A stretch of DNA of 64,000 nucleotides from DATAPD01 sp036265385 (GCA_036265385.1 DATAPD010000032.1:124001-188000), one strand, 5' to 3'. Positions 17,914 to 26,629 are shown, counted from the stretch's first letter. Numbers and translations are program-made. Notes: a model not told the origin generated them from the sequence alone.

Positions 17914-17949
17914 GATTACTGTTGTTAACAGGCGATTACACTCATTGAC
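17914..17949 (-). repeat. attC-like half site 8 (upstream edge of the row)
   Basis: Only the distal arm is present: GATTACTGTTGTTAACAGGC, GATTACACTCATTGAC. No matching gene-proximal arm is seen up to 18000. It marks the upstream boundary of the repeat-separated gene row. Confidence 0.5.
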
Positions 17950-18212
17950 TTGACCGTCCCATTGAGGTTCGAAAAGCCCGCGCTAAACCAACATAACCTC
18001 ACGCTTCCTTTCCTGCACCCTGCAACAGCCGCCCCCGACTTCGTAGTTTGCGACACAAGTTAAAGCAATCAACAGGCTGCTTTTTTCATTTGGAGAAAAG
18101 GTGAAAAGCAAGGCACCCGCCTTTGCTTTTGTTGGCACAAATTTCCCGTCTGCGACTAAGATGGTCGTCCGAAAAAATCCACAACTAAATGTGCATAGGG
18201 GTGTGGCGTCGT
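17950..18212. other. Non-coding gap between repeat row and OmpA gene
   Basis: About 260 nt. Contains a hairpin at 18113-18130 (AAAAGCAA.GGC / GCC.TTTGCTTTT) that could be a terminator or attenuator ahead of the OmpA-like gene. No integrase, attI-like site or other gene is seen. Confidence 0.4.
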
Positions 18213-19754
18213 ATGCGAATTAAAACTCTTGGAGCTCTCTTCCTAGTGATGTACCTCTGCGCTGTAGTCCTCGCGCAAAACTCGCAATCCAGCAACGCAG
18301 TCATCAATATCAACGTTTCCCGCACTATCCAGACCGTAAATTATTGGGCACGCGGATCAACCAAGGTCGACTTCGTCGGCACCGCGCTGATGCCACGGGC
18401 CGAAGGCACAGCGAAAGTTGAAAGCAAAAGCGGCGCTCTCGCGATCGACGCCGAGTTCAAAAGCTTCGAGTCAGCTACGACATTCGGCACTCCGTACCTT
18501 GTCTACGTGCTGTGGGCGATTACGCCTGAAGGTCGCGTGGCCAGCCTGGGCCAGGTTCCCATCAAAGATGGCAAAGCCAAAATCTCCGTTACGACAAAAC
18601 TGCAAACTTTCGGCATGATTGTGACCGCCGAACCTTATTTCGCAGTCACCTACCCCAGCGACGAAGTCGTGCTTGAGAACAAGGTGCGCAGCGACACAAA
18701 AGGCGCAGTTAATACTGTCGATGCCCGCTTCGAACTTCTGCAGCGTGGACGCTACAACGCCGCGAACCTGCCAGCTATTCAGATCGATCCCAACGTCTCG
18801 CTTGATCTCTACCAGGCGCAGAATGCAGTTAATATCGCGAAGAGTCAGCAAGCCGACAAGTACGCTCCGGAAGCATTCGCCAAAGCCACGCAAGCCCTGG
18901 CACAGGCGGAGGACTACCAGAAACGCAAGCAGCGGAACGCGGTTCCAACTGCTGCCCGCAACGCTGTCCAGGCAGCTGAGGACGCGCGCACGATTTCGGT
19001 TCGCCGGCAGGAAGAAGAAAAACTTGCAGCCGAGCAGAAAGCATCGGCCGAAGCCCAGGCTCAAGCCAAAGCGGCGCAGGAAGCCGAAGCTGCTCGTCGG
19101 CAACAAGCGGAGTTAGAAGCTGCTCAGTCGGCCGCCGCAAAAGCGCAGGCTGATGCAGCTCGAGCCCAAGCTGAAGCCGCTGCCGCAAAAGATGCTGAAG
19201 CACGCGCCCGAGCCGAGGCTGCGCAGAAGTCAGCAGAAGCCGCTCAGCAGTCGGCAATGGAGCAGGCGGCGCAACAAAAGGAAGCCGCCGAGCGTGCCGA
19301 ACGTGAGAAGCAGGAGCTTCGTGCTCGTCTGCTCGAGCAATTCAATCGCGTACTTCCCACCACCGACACTCCGCGCGGACTCGTCGTCAACATGGGAGAC
19401 GTTCTCTTCGATACGGGCAAAGCCGACTTACGCTCTGCCGCGCGCGAGGCGCTCGCCAAGCTTTCGGGTATTGTCCTCAACTATCCCACTCTGCATCTGA
19501 ACATCGAAGGACACACCGACAGCACCGGAACAGAAGAGTTCAACCAGAAACTCTCCGAGATGCGGGCCAATAACGTGCGCGATTACCTCGTGAGCCAAGG
19601 CCTTGCCGCCGATTCTTTGACCGCGCAAGGATTTGGCCAATCCAATCCCATCGCGGACAACAAGACATCAGCCGGACGCCAAAAGAATCGCCGCGTAGAG
19701 ATCGTCGTCTCGGGCGAAGTGATCGGGACCAAGATCGGCAGCGTCGGCAACTAA
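18213..19754 (+). CDS. OmpA-family protein with Ala-rich coiled coil
   Basis: 513 residues from ATG 18213, chosen because AGGGGTG sits about 8 nt upstream and gives a clean signal peptide (LGALFLVMYLCAVVLAQ). The order is an N-terminal beta-domain (30-190), a long Ala/Gln/Glu/Lys-rich coiled coil (about 215-380), and a C-terminal OmpA peptidoglycan-binding domain (VLFDTGKADLRSAAREAL, LNIEGHTDSTG, NQKLSEMRANNVRDYLVSQG, GQSNPIADN, GRQKNRRVEI). Likely tethers the envelope to the cell wall; the coiled coil could span the periplasm. Confidence 0.85.
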   Translation: MRIKTLGALFLVMYLCAVVLAQNSQSSNAVININVSRTIQTVNYWARGSTKVDFVGTALMPRAEGTAKVESKSGALAIDAEFKSFESATTFGTPYLVYVLWAITPEGRVASLGQVPIKDGKAKISVTTKLQTFGMIVTAEPYFAVTYPSDEVVLENKVRSDTKGAVNTVDARFELLQRGRYNAANLPAIQIDPNVSLDLYQAQNAVNIAKSQQADKYAPEAFAKATQALAQAEDYQKRKQRNAVPTAARNAVQAAEDARTISVRRQEEEKLAAEQKASAEAQAQAKAAQEAEAARRQQAELEAAQSAAAKAQADAARAQAEAAAAKDAEARARAEAAQKSAEAAQQSAMEQAAQQKEAAERAEREKQELRARLLEQFNRVLPTTDTPRGLVVNMGDVLFDTGKADLRSAAREALAKLSGIVLNYPTLHLNIEGHTDSTGTEEFNQKLSEMRANNVRDYLVSQGLAADSLTAQGFGQSNPIADNKTSAGRQKNRRVEIVVSGEVIGTKIGSVGN

Positions 19755-19776
19755 GAATTGTTTTGCAACAGCAGAT

Positions 19777-19805
19777 GGGCTGCTCTTCGGAGCGGCCCTT
19801 TTTTT
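19777..19805 (+). terminator. Rho-independent terminator of the OmpA-family gene
   Basis: GGGCTGCTC-TTCG-GAGCGGCCC followed by seven or more T. Nine-bp stem with a UUCG loop, 22 nt after the stop codon. Confidence 0.9.
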
Positions 19806-19850
19806 GTTCTTTGGTTTCTCTTTCGCTTCGTGGCTCAACCACATCTACTT

Positions 19851-20005
19851 ATCATTCCGACGCGCGAGCGTAGCGAAACAGGAGAAATCCCTATCACTAT
19901 CCAGGCAACTCTCACCCCTCGAGCACACTGTGCTCACCCTTCAATGCTTTTGTCATTCCGACACGCGAGCGTAGCGAAACAGGAGGAATCTCTATCACTA
20001 TCCAG
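19851..20005. repeat. Intergenic repeat family C, two tandem copies
   Basis: Copies at 19851-19904 and 19951-20005 share CATTCCGACRCGCGAGCG, TAGCGAAACAGGAG, AATC.CTATCACTATCCAG. Between them is a perfect GAGCACA-C-TGTGCTC palindrome (19921-19935). Non-coding. Confidence 0.65.
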
Positions 20006-20098
20006 CCGCCTGAATTCCTATGTAGCGTTTACAAAATGTGACGCCTTCCGCCTAAAACGTCATCCTAAGGCTGTGGCCTCAGCCCACTAGGAGACAAG

Positions 20099-20398
20099 AT
20101 GGCGAATGCGAAAGTTGGACTGCTGGTGATCCTCGAAGCGAAGCCGGGCAAGGAGCAGGAAGTCGAGAGCTTTCTGCGCGGCGGCTTGGACCTTGTGCAG
20201 CAAGAACCCGCAACTCTGCAGTGGTACGGAATTCGCCTGGGCCCATCAAAATTCGGAATTTTCGATACCTTCCCCGACGAGGGTGGCCGCCAGGCGCACC
20301 TTGAAGGTCGCGTCGCCGCGGCCCTCATGGCAAATGCCGCTGAGTTGCTGGCGAAAGCGCCATCGATCGAAAAGGTCGAAATACTCGCTTCGAAGTAA
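20099..20398 (+). CDS. Antibiotic-biosynthesis-monooxygenase (ABM) domain protein
   Basis: 99 residues forming one dimeric alpha-beta barrel-type ABM domain: VGLLVILEAKPGKEQEVESFLRG, LQWYGIRLGPSKFGIFDTFPDEGGRQAHL. The length matches single-domain YgiN/quinol-monooxygenase-like proteins. Small cytoplasmic enzymes of this fold act on quinones or polyketides, but the substrate is not predictable here. ATG at 20099 follows AGGAGAC. Confidence 0.75.
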   Translation: MANAKVGLLVILEAKPGKEQEVESFLRGGLDLVQQEPATLQWYGIRLGPSKFGIFDTFPDEGGRQAHLEGRVAAALMANAAELLAKAPSIEKVEILASK

Positions 20399-20455
20399 CT
20401 GCAACTCGGCAGCAACGCCCAAGTTGGTCCCAACGCGTTGCGGTATGCTCACCTC

Positions 20456-21073
20456 ATGACCGCGCGCAGACCAGCAGGCGACAGCAAACTCGTGCAGATC
20501 GTGGATCATGCACTTGCGGATGCCGCCGAGCGTGCGGGTGCTTGGCTTGCCTGTCGTCCCGGATGCACGCAGTGCTGCGTCGGCGTATTTGCGATCAACC
20601 AACTGGATGTCGTCCGCCTGCAACATGGATTGCGAGAGCTTCGCAAATTCAATCCCGCTCGCGCAGCTGGGATCGTGTCCCGCTCGCGTGCTCAGGTAGC
20701 GCGCTTATCTTCCAATTTTCCGGGAAACTCAAAATCGGGGACGCTCGGCCGCACTCCTGCCCTCATGGGTCGTTTCGAACAGTTTGCCAATGACGAAGTC
20801 TGCCCTGCACTCGATCCGAACTCTGGGTTGTGCGAACTCTACGAATACCGTCCGATGACTTGCCGAACCTTTGGTCCACCCGTTCGGTCGGAAGAAGGGC
20901 TTGGCGTTTGTGAATTGTGCTTCCAGGGCGCTTCGGATGAAGAAATTGCAAAGTGTGAGATGGTCCCCGATCCCGATGACCTTGAATCTGAACTCCTCAG
21001 GCAAGTTGAGAACACAACCGCGAAGCGCGGTGAAACGATCGTTGCGTGGTGCTTGGCCAAAGAACCGCTATGA
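20456..21073 (+). CDS. YkgJ-type Fe-S/zinc cysteine-cluster protein
   Basis: 205 residues from ATG 20456 (an in-frame TTG 18 nt upstream is possible). A cysteine-cluster pattern CRPGCTQCC begins near residue 35, with CPALDPNSGLCELYEYRPMTCRTFG about 115-140 and further Cys at ..LGVCELCFQG. This is the CxxxCxxCC...C...C...RP.TC arrangement of the YkgJ family, thought to bind a metal or Fe-S centre; role unknown. Overlaps the next gene by four bases (ATGA), so translation is probably coupled. Confidence 0.75.
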   Translation: MTARRPAGDSKLVQIVDHALADAAERAGAWLACRPGCTQCCVGVFAINQLDVVRLQHGLRELRKFNPARAAGIVSRSRAQVARLSSNFPGNSKSGTLGRTPALMGRFEQFANDEVCPALDPNSGLCELYEYRPMTCRTFGPPVRSEEGLGVCELCFQGASDEEIAKCEMVPDPDDLESELLRQVENTTAKRGETIVAWCLAKEPL

Positions 21074-21585
21074 CATCAGACATCACAATTCGCAGGGCAA
21101 TGCGCACCGACCTGCCCCGCATCACCGAGATATACAACTACTACGTACTCGATACTCCCGTCACGTTCGACTGCGATCCTTATACGCCCGAACAACGCAC
21201 TCGCTGGTTTGAACAGTTTGCTCCGACTGGACGCTATCGCCTGCTGGTCGCCGAAAAGGCTGCTTCGATCGTGGGGTATGCCGGCACAACGCGCTTCCGG
21301 CCGAAGGCTGGGTACGACACCACCGTCGAGATGACAATCTATCTCGCACCGGAAGCTGTGGGCCTGGGTCTCGGCAGCAAGCTCTATTCCGCTCTCTTCA
21401 AGGAAGTTCACGGTGAAGACATTCATCGCTTCATGGCTGGATACGCGCTTCCTAATCCAGCGACCGAAGCATTGCACCGCAAGTTTGGCTTTACCGTCGC
21501 TGGAATTTTTAAAGAGAACGGCCGTAAATTCGGGAAGTACTGGGACGTGTGCTGGTCCGAACGCCCCGGCAATCAAAATACTTGA
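21070..21585 (+). CDS. GNAT acetyltransferase, phosphinothricin-acetyltransferase-like
   Basis: 171 residues. ATG 21070 overlaps the preceding stop (ATGA). A GNAT fold follows: IRRAMRTDLPRITEIYNYYV, TIYLAPEAVGLGLGSKLYSALF (acetyl-CoA loop, GLGLGS) and a C-terminal KFGFTVAGIFKENGRKFGKYWDV typical of PAT/YwnH-like N-acetyltransferases. Probably acetylates a small amine. Phosphinothricin or L-methionine sulfoximine are known family substrates. No resistance role can be claimed. Confidence 0.8.
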   Translation: MTSDITIRRAMRTDLPRITEIYNYYVLDTPVTFDCDPYTPEQRTRWFEQFAPTGRYRLLVAEKAASIVGYAGTTRFRPKAGYDTTVEMTIYLAPEAVGLGLGSKLYSALFKEVHGEDIHRFMAGYALPNPATEALHRKFGFTVAGIFKENGRKFGKYWDVCWSERPGNQNT

Positions 21586-21660
21586 GGCTGAGCGTGAAGC
21601 GTAACCTTGAAGCCTGGAGCCTGAGGCCCGAAGCCCGGAGCCTGCATCTCAGGTCTCCCT
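21586..21660. repeat. Degenerate short-unit repeat family D (AGGCTTC type)
   Basis: Runs of TTGAAGCCTGGAGCCTGAGG, CCCGAAGCCCGGAGCCTG. Similar purine/pyrimidine strings recur at 22526-22570, 22716-22760, 31806-31880, 32015-32075, 36537-36590 and 60275-60330, always between genes. Confidence 0.65.
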
Positions 21661-21724
21661 TTCGTAACTCGAATCCACGACGGGTGCTTTCTATACTCAA
21701 CTGGTAAAGCTTGGGAGTATCCCG

Positions 21725-22525
21725 ATGCGTGCACGTTATCTGGCCGTAGTTCTTTTTCTTTTACTTTCCGCCTCCGCTCAAAACAACAACACTGGTGAAC
21801 AGCTTTATCAGCGCGCCATGGATGCAGTCTCCGGTTCGGGCCCATCGCGCAATGATCTGGAAGCCATCGACTACTTCAAGCGCTCGGCCGAACTCGGCTA
21901 CATTCCGGCGCAGGTGGCAGTCGGTTTTTTCTATGACACAGGCACGCTTCTCCCCGGTAGCGACAGTCAGGCCGCCGAGTGGTATCGCAAAGCAGCGGAC
22001 AAAGGCGATCCGCTCGCGCAATGGCTGCTCGGACGCGTTTACTTTCAAGGCAGCGGCATTCCGCAGGATGTAAGTTCAGCCGAAAAATATCTTCGTTCGG
22101 CAGCCGCTCAGCAGAATCCGTTCGGCCAATATCTTCTCGGCCGTCTTTATAGTGACCGGGATTACACGAAGTCTCCTGCGCTTTATCGCGCGGCCGCCGA
22201 GCAGGGGCTTCCACAAGCTCAGTACTACTACGGCAAAGCGCTCAAAGACGGACGCGGTATTCGACAGGATCGAAACGAAGCATATGTCTGGCTGCTGATG
22301 TCCCTTGATGGTGGCTACGACCAGGGTCGTCTGGATCTCACCGAAATTGAAGGCCTGCTGCTTCCTGCGGAGATTGCGCGCGCCAAGAACAAAGCTCGTG
22401 AAATGGAAGAAACCATGACGCGCGCGGTTGTGGCCAAGGGTTGTACCGGATGGGAAGGCGAATTCTATACAACTCCATCGCCACCGCCACTTCGCACCCA
22501 GCGGTTTTGCCACGGGGGAAAGTAA
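21725..22525 (+). CDS. Secreted Sel1-repeat (SLR) protein
   Basis: 266 residues with a signal peptide (YLAVVLFLLLSASAQ). Several Sel1-like repeats are visible: AIDYFKRSAELGYIPAQVAVGFFYDTG, AAEWYRKAADKGDPLAQWLLGRVYFQGSGIPQD, AEKYLRSAAAQQNPFGQYLLGRLYSD and ALYRAAAEQGLPQAQYYYGKALKDGRGIRQD. These alpha-solenoids mediate protein-protein contacts in the envelope. The C-terminal ~60 residues are outside the repeats. No partner is evident from neighbours. Confidence 0.82.
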   Translation: MRARYLAVVLFLLLSASAQNNNTGEQLYQRAMDAVSGSGPSRNDLEAIDYFKRSAELGYIPAQVAVGFFYDTGTLLPGSDSQAAEWYRKAADKGDPLAQWLLGRVYFQGSGIPQDVSSAEKYLRSAAAQQNPFGQYLLGRLYSDRDYTKSPALYRAAAEQGLPQAQYYYGKALKDGRGIRQDRNEAYVWLLMSLDGGYDQGRLDLTEIEGLLLPAEIARAKNKAREMEETMTRAVVAKGCTGWEGEFYTTPSPPPLRTQRFCHGGK

Positions 22526-22795
22526 GTTTCAGGCAGGCTTCAGGCTCCAGGCACCAAGGCTTTAGGCTCACATTTTTGGAGGCGTCATCCCGAACGCTCG
22601 CGTACTCTCCAGCGAGCGGAGGGATCTCACGCGCATCATCAACAACGGCGAACGGGAACCATCAGTTCCATTTCACTCGCTCACAAACGGGCAGACACTT
22701 CGTCGGCCCAGCCGAGCATGGCTGAAGCCTGTAGCCTGCACCCTTGCAGCCTGCTCTTTTTCTTTCCTCCACAATCTGTTTAAATCGCTTCATCC
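22526..22795. repeat. Repeat-filled gap (families D and A)
   Basis: Holds family D strings at 22526-22570, a family A copy at 22582-22636 and another family D string at 22716-22760. No gene is seen. The GTG start of the next gene lies at the end. Confidence 0.6.
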
Positions 22796-23533
22796 GTGAT
22801 TGATATCCACTCCCATCTGCTCCCCGAAGTCGACGATGGACCAAAAACGTGGGAGATCGCAGTCGAAATGTGTCGCATGGCGGCCGCCGACGGAATCACC
22901 CACATGGTCGCCACTCCGCACGCGAATGATCGCTACGCATACGACCGACCTTATCTCAGAGACCTGCTCGCGCATCTACAGCAACTCGTCGGTGATACAC
23001 CGCAGCTCACTTTAGGCTGCGACTTTCATCTTTCCTACGAAAACCTGCAGAACGCTCTCGACCGACCACAGGGCTACACGATCGGCGATACACGCTACAT
23101 GCTGATCGAGCTTAGCAACTACAGCGTGCCGCTCCAAATTTCAGACTGCTTCATCAAGCTGGGCGATTGCGGCATCACTCCGATCCTCACGCATCCGGAG
23201 CGCAATCCGATCCTGCAGCAAGCGCCGCAGCGTGTTTTGGAATGGGCCGAGCAGGGATGTCTCGTTCAGGTCACCGCGTCCGCGCTCACGGGCAGTTGGG
23301 GAGAACGCACGCAGTCGATGGCGCGCGGATTACTCGAGCGCGGTGCCGTGCACATCCTCGCATCCGACGCGCACGACACGAAACGTCGGCCGCCCGTGAT
23401 GTCCGCGGGACGTGCAGCGGCGGCAGCGATTGTCGGACAGGAAGCCGCTAACGCCCTGGTAGAAGATAATCCCGCCGCCATCCTAGCCAGCGAAGCTCTT
23501 CCCTACCTTCCGAAACCGGTCTTGGGCAAGTAG
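22796..23533 (+). CDS. CpsB/YwqE-type PHP tyrosine-protein phosphatase
   Basis: 245 residues, GTG start. PHP-domain motifs: IDIHSHLLPEVDDGP (first His pair and Asp), HMVATPHANDRY, LGCDFHLSYEN, PILTHPERN and HILASDAHDTKRRPP. This is the metal-binding His/Asp set of CapC/YwqE phosphatases that dephosphorylate tyrosine kinases controlling capsule or exopolysaccharide synthesis. No kinase or polysaccharide gene lies nearby, so it may act on a kinase encoded elsewhere or serve as a general PHP phosphoesterase. Confidence 0.8.
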   Translation: MIDIHSHLLPEVDDGPKTWEIAVEMCRMAAADGITHMVATPHANDRYAYDRPYLRDLLAHLQQLVGDTPQLTLGCDFHLSYENLQNALDRPQGYTIGDTRYMLIELSNYSVPLQISDCFIKLGDCGITPILTHPERNPILQQAPQRVLEWAEQGCLVQVTASALTGSWGERTQSMARGLLERGAVHILASDAHDTKRRPPVMSAGRAAAAAIVGQEAANALVEDNPAAILASEALPYLPKPVLGK

Positions 23534-23896
23534 TCGAAGCCTTATCGGTTGGACAACTCTGAGCTAATAATATTTGTATTTGTATATCTTAGTAGAATCA
23601 ACTACTTCTACCTGTGCTCAACAACTTACCGGCTTGGCCGCCAAGATCAAGCCCGTAAAACGGCTTCGGACCTTCAATCAAAATAGCGTTTGCTTGCGTT
23701 CTAATGGGCCGCAGATCGCGATCGGGAGCTCAGGAGATGCCTGAGGCCGTCGCCAGACGAGCGGGCCTTAAAACGCGTTTAAACGCAAGGTTCGCTTTGG
23801 GAAATCTCGGGTCACCGACTAACCACCAGCGAGCTATGGCACACTCCCGGAGCGTTCAACGTGAGAATCGACGTCGAGGAGAGTTTCGTGAGCTGC
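23534..23896. other. Non-coding gap between PHP phosphatase and holA
   Basis: About 360 nt between convergent genes. A perfect 12-bp palindrome GCGTTTAAACGC lies at about 23775. An 81-codon open frame at 23704 has no recognisable product and was not called. No terminator with a clear T-run is seen. Confidence 0.35.
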
Positions 23897-25018
23897 TTAT
23901 ACTGGCAATTCTGCCTGCAGCCACCCGGTTTCGGGTTTCGGCTCGGTAGTGAGGTCCAGAACAAGCTTCTCGAGAACCAGGCGCTTGCTCGGAGGATTGG
24001 ACCGCAATGCAAGATCAGTCTTGGCAACTAACCGAATTGCCCGCGTCAATTCTCGTTTTGATTTGTAACGACGCGCTTGCCGGATGATGTCATCGGCCGC
24101 AAACGGTGGCACGCGGAATCCTTGCCACAGGGCTGCCCATAACATCCGCTGGTCGCGAACATTGCGCTCGAGAATGACAAGCATTTGCCGAAACGTTTTG
24201 GCCAGCATGTAGAGATGCCCGATCGAAGCCTCTTCCCCATCGCCCGTGGTGAGAATCGCGTCGAGCACTTCCAGCGCACGCACGCGGTCCTTCGCGGAGA
24301 TGGCATCAGTCAACTCATAAAGCGAACGCTGCTTTGCGGCCAGCACCATGGTCTCGACATCGCCGAGCGTTACGCGTTTCTTCTCACCTACGTAAAGAAT
24401 GAGCTTCTCGAGTTCATTCGACACCATCATCATATCGCCGCCGAGCGCATCGACGAGTTCGCGCGCGGCGTCAGGATCCATCTTCACATCGCGTGTCGCG
24501 CAATACTCCGCAATCCACCGAACCGCTTCGCCTTCTTCAACGCGTGCCAATTCAACAATTCCGCAGAATGGTCCGAGATCTTCGCGGATGCGCTCGTAAC
24601 GTTCTTTGTCGGTCAATTCCATCTTCCGGACATCGGCTGGAATGCTGATGTGGTCGGCAACGAAGATCAGTACAGCGTCGGGGTTGGGATCTTTGCAGTA
24701 GGTCTCGATGGCAGCGATTTTTTCTTCGTTCGAGCCGCGTCCGAATAAGCTCTTCACGCCACGCACAAAGAAAACTTGGAAGGGCGCCATCAGCGAGGGA
24801 GTGCGTGCCCGATCGAGAATTTCGGCGAGATCGGTTTCCGCCAGGTCGTAATCGAACAAGCTGAAATCGCGGACCTCGGCAGGGACAAGGTGTTCGAGGA
24901 TTGCTTCGCGGCATCGCTTGCGAAAAAAAACTTCATCGCCGACGAAGACGTACGCAGGCTTGAGTTTGCGCGACACGACTTCCGATAGGAAGCGGTCGGC
25001 CTGCGCGAAGGCGCGCAT
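23897..25018 (-). CDS. holA: DNA polymerase III subunit delta
   Basis: 373 residues. AYVFVGDEVFFRKRCREAI at the N-terminus, LFDYDL, ALIFVADH-like walls, then DPDAARELVDALGGDMMMVSNELEKLILYVGEKKRVTLGDVE and IRLVAKTDLALRSNPPSKRLVLEKLVLDLT match the clamp-loader delta subunit, which opens the beta clamp at replication forks. ATG at 25018 shares one base with the lptE stop. This lptE-holA order is common in many bacteria and supports both calls. Confidence 0.88.
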   Translation of the reverse strand: MRAFAQADRFLSEVVSRKLKPAYVFVGDEVFFRKRCREAILEHLVPAEVRDFSLFDYDLAETDLAEILDRARTPSLMAPFQVFFVRGVKSLFGRGSNEEKIAAIETYCKDPNPDAVLIFVADHISIPADVRKMELTDKERYERIREDLGPFCGIVELARVEEGEAVRWIAEYCATRDVKMDPDAARELVDALGGDMMMVSNELEKLILYVGEKKRVTLGDVETMVLAAKQRSLYELTDAISAKDRVRALEVLDAILTTGDGEEASIGHLYMLAKTFRQMLVILERNVRDQRMLWAALWQGFRVPPFAADDIIRQARRYKSKRELTRAIRLVAKTDLALRSNPPSKRLVLEKLVLDLTTEPKPETGWLQAELPV

Positions 25019-25551
25019 CAGAAGCCCTCCAGGATGCTCGAAACCAGCGTACGGGCAAAGTCGCGCGACAGACGCTCCATCGCAGGTGAATCTTCTTCGA
25101 AGAAACTCGATAGCTCGCGCGAGACTTCGTACTGCTCATGAAACAGGTAGCTTGGATTTTCGAACAGAACTTTGCCGTCGCGAGCGGTGAGCGTGACTCT
25201 CATGCTGATGGTGACGAGAACGCTGGCGGCGCGCCCCGTTTTCGAATCATACGCGAGCGGAGAGGTGGAAGTAGAGAGAACAATGCCGCGCAGGGTTGCG
25301 TCCGCCGATTCCTCCGGTTCGTGCAGCACGTGGTAGTGCGTGCGGGTTGTCATCTCCCGGACGACCGCGCCGGTCAGTGTCTGCTCGATGCGAAATGTCT
25401 GGGTCTGATTGACGAAGCTTGGAATCGCGATGGTCTGAACATTGTCTGGCAAGTACGTCGAATGTGCTGCCGTGTGATAACCGCATCCAGACAACAGCAA
25501 CGCGAACCCCAGCAAGGAAACTAACGCCAGGCAGGTTGGGAAGCGGACCAT
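25018..25551 (-). CDS. lptE: LPS-assembly lipoprotein LptE
   Basis: 177 residues. Signal peptide with lipobox LLLSGC (Cys-23) followed by GYHTAAHSTYLPDNVQTIAIPSFVNQTQTFRIEQTLTGAVVREM, the typical LptE start (GCGYH...IP.F.N.T). Plugs the LptD barrel at the outer membrane and delivers LPS. Lies directly upstream of holA and 1 nt after the Asd-like gene, so translated from the phospholipid operon. Confidence 0.85.
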   Translation of the reverse strand: MVRFPTCLALVSLLGFALLLSGCGYHTAAHSTYLPDNVQTIAIPSFVNQTQTFRIEQTLTGAVVREMTTRTHYHVLHEPEESADATLRGIVLSTSTSPLAYDSKTGRAASVLVTISMRVTLTARDGKVLFENPSYLFHEQYEVSRELSSFFEEDSPAMERLSRDFARTLVSSILEGF

Positions 25552-25552
25552 G

Positions 25553-26629
25553 CTATTGAATTTGCCCTTTCGGGCGCGAGGCGATCATCGACTCGGCGCA
25601 TTCTACTGCCGTCACAACTGCAACGCGTAGATTGTCGGTGGCGGCCCATAGCCACGCACCATTGCTGTGCGCTGCATCCGGACTGACGCGCACGAGAATG
25701 TCGCCTTGTCCCGCCGCATTGACGTTGCTCGGTGCGTCTTCGGCGGACTGAGTTACAGAGAGATGTTCTCCACCGAGCGCATCCGCAAGTGTTTCCGCCG
25801 TAACTTCCCGATCGAATTCCAGGTATGCGCTGAAAACGTGTCCGTGGAAGATTGGCGCTTGCACAAGTTGCAACGAGAATGGTGGTGCCGCGCTCCCTGC
25901 GATCGCTGTGTAGTGACGGCGGACACGCGCTTCGATGCTCTGGAGCGTAGGAGTGGACTTCTCCCCGTATCGCGCGACCAGGTTGAAGGCAACTTGAGTG
26001 TCGAAAATATTCTTCGGCAACTGCTGGAAAGAAAGCAGGTTTACAGTCTGCTCGTGCAACTCATCCATTCCTTTTTGTCCGTGCTCCGACGCAGGCTCGT
26101 AGACAGTCGCAATCAGTCGCTGAACAGCGCCAATCTTCCCTGCTCGCAGGCCGAGCAGAGCGAGTACAACAGATGCTGGATGCGCAGGCACGACCGGGCC
26201 TGGCTGCAGGTTCGGGACTAAGGCCTTGCCCAACTGTCGTTCCACCCAAGGCGAGCGGATCGTTACGTCCGGCTCGTTTTCAAGCGCATAGGAGAGATCG
26301 AGTATCGCGCTGCCTGCATCGCGGACATTCTTCCAGTTGTTGCGAGTGCAGTCTGCGTCGGAAGCGAAAAAGGTGAAGTCCACGCGCTCGAACTGCTCAT
26401 TGCGTACGCTTTGAATAAACGTGACCTCATCGCCCATCGCTTCGAGTTGACCGAGCGATTCGTCGTCATCCAGCAATTTGACGTCGACCGCTGGGAAGTT
26501 ACGGTCATTCAGAACTTCGGCGACTTCTTTGCCCTTCAGAGTGCCTGCGCCAACGATGGCTACTCGATAAAGATTCCCCGTGCGGAGATCCTGGTGTGAT
26601 GCAGTGGCGGGTTTGGCGGGTGCTGTCAT
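25553..26629 (-). CDS. Asd/ArgC-family dehydrogenase lacking the catalytic Cys (USG-1-like)
   Basis: 358 residues with a Rossmann start (RVAIVGAGTLKGKEVAEVLNDRNFP) and Asd-like dimerisation domain (TVYEPASEHGQKGMDELHEQT, PIFHGHVFSAYLEFD). Where aspartate-semialdehyde dehydrogenase has its nucleophile in PNC.T, this protein reads PAHPASVVLALLGL with no Cys. The same loss defines the USG-1 paralogues of Asd, which have no known reaction. Unlikely to make homoserine precursors. It sits between pssA and lptE, overlapping pssA by four bases, so a membrane-related role is possible. Confidence 0.7.
   Translation of the reverse strand: MTAPAKPATASHQDLRTGNLYRVAIVGAGTLKGKEVAEVLNDRNFPAVDVKLLDDDESLGQLEAMGDEVTFIQSVRNEQFERVDFTFFASDADCTRNNWKNVRDAGSAILDLSYALENEPDVTIRSPWVERQLGKALVPNLQPGPVVPAHPASVVLALLGLRAGKIGAVQRLIATVYEPASEHGQKGMDELHEQTVNLLSFQQLPKNIFDTQVAFNLVARYGEKSTPTLQSIEARVRRHYTAIAGSAAPPFSLQLVQAPIFHGHVFSAYLEFDREVTAETLADALGGEHLSVTQSAEDAPSNVNAAGQGDILVRVSPDAAHSNGAWLWAATDNLRVAVVTAVECAESMIASRPKGQIQ

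Noticed and set aside
18140..18212. TTGGCAC upstream of the OmpA gene as a sigma-54 promoter
   Set aside because: The -24 box is fair but no GC at -12 with correct spacing.
23704..23949. 81-codon open frame between the PHP phosphatase and holA
   Set aside because: Arg-rich, no start signal, runs antisense into the holA 3' end; nothing recognisable.
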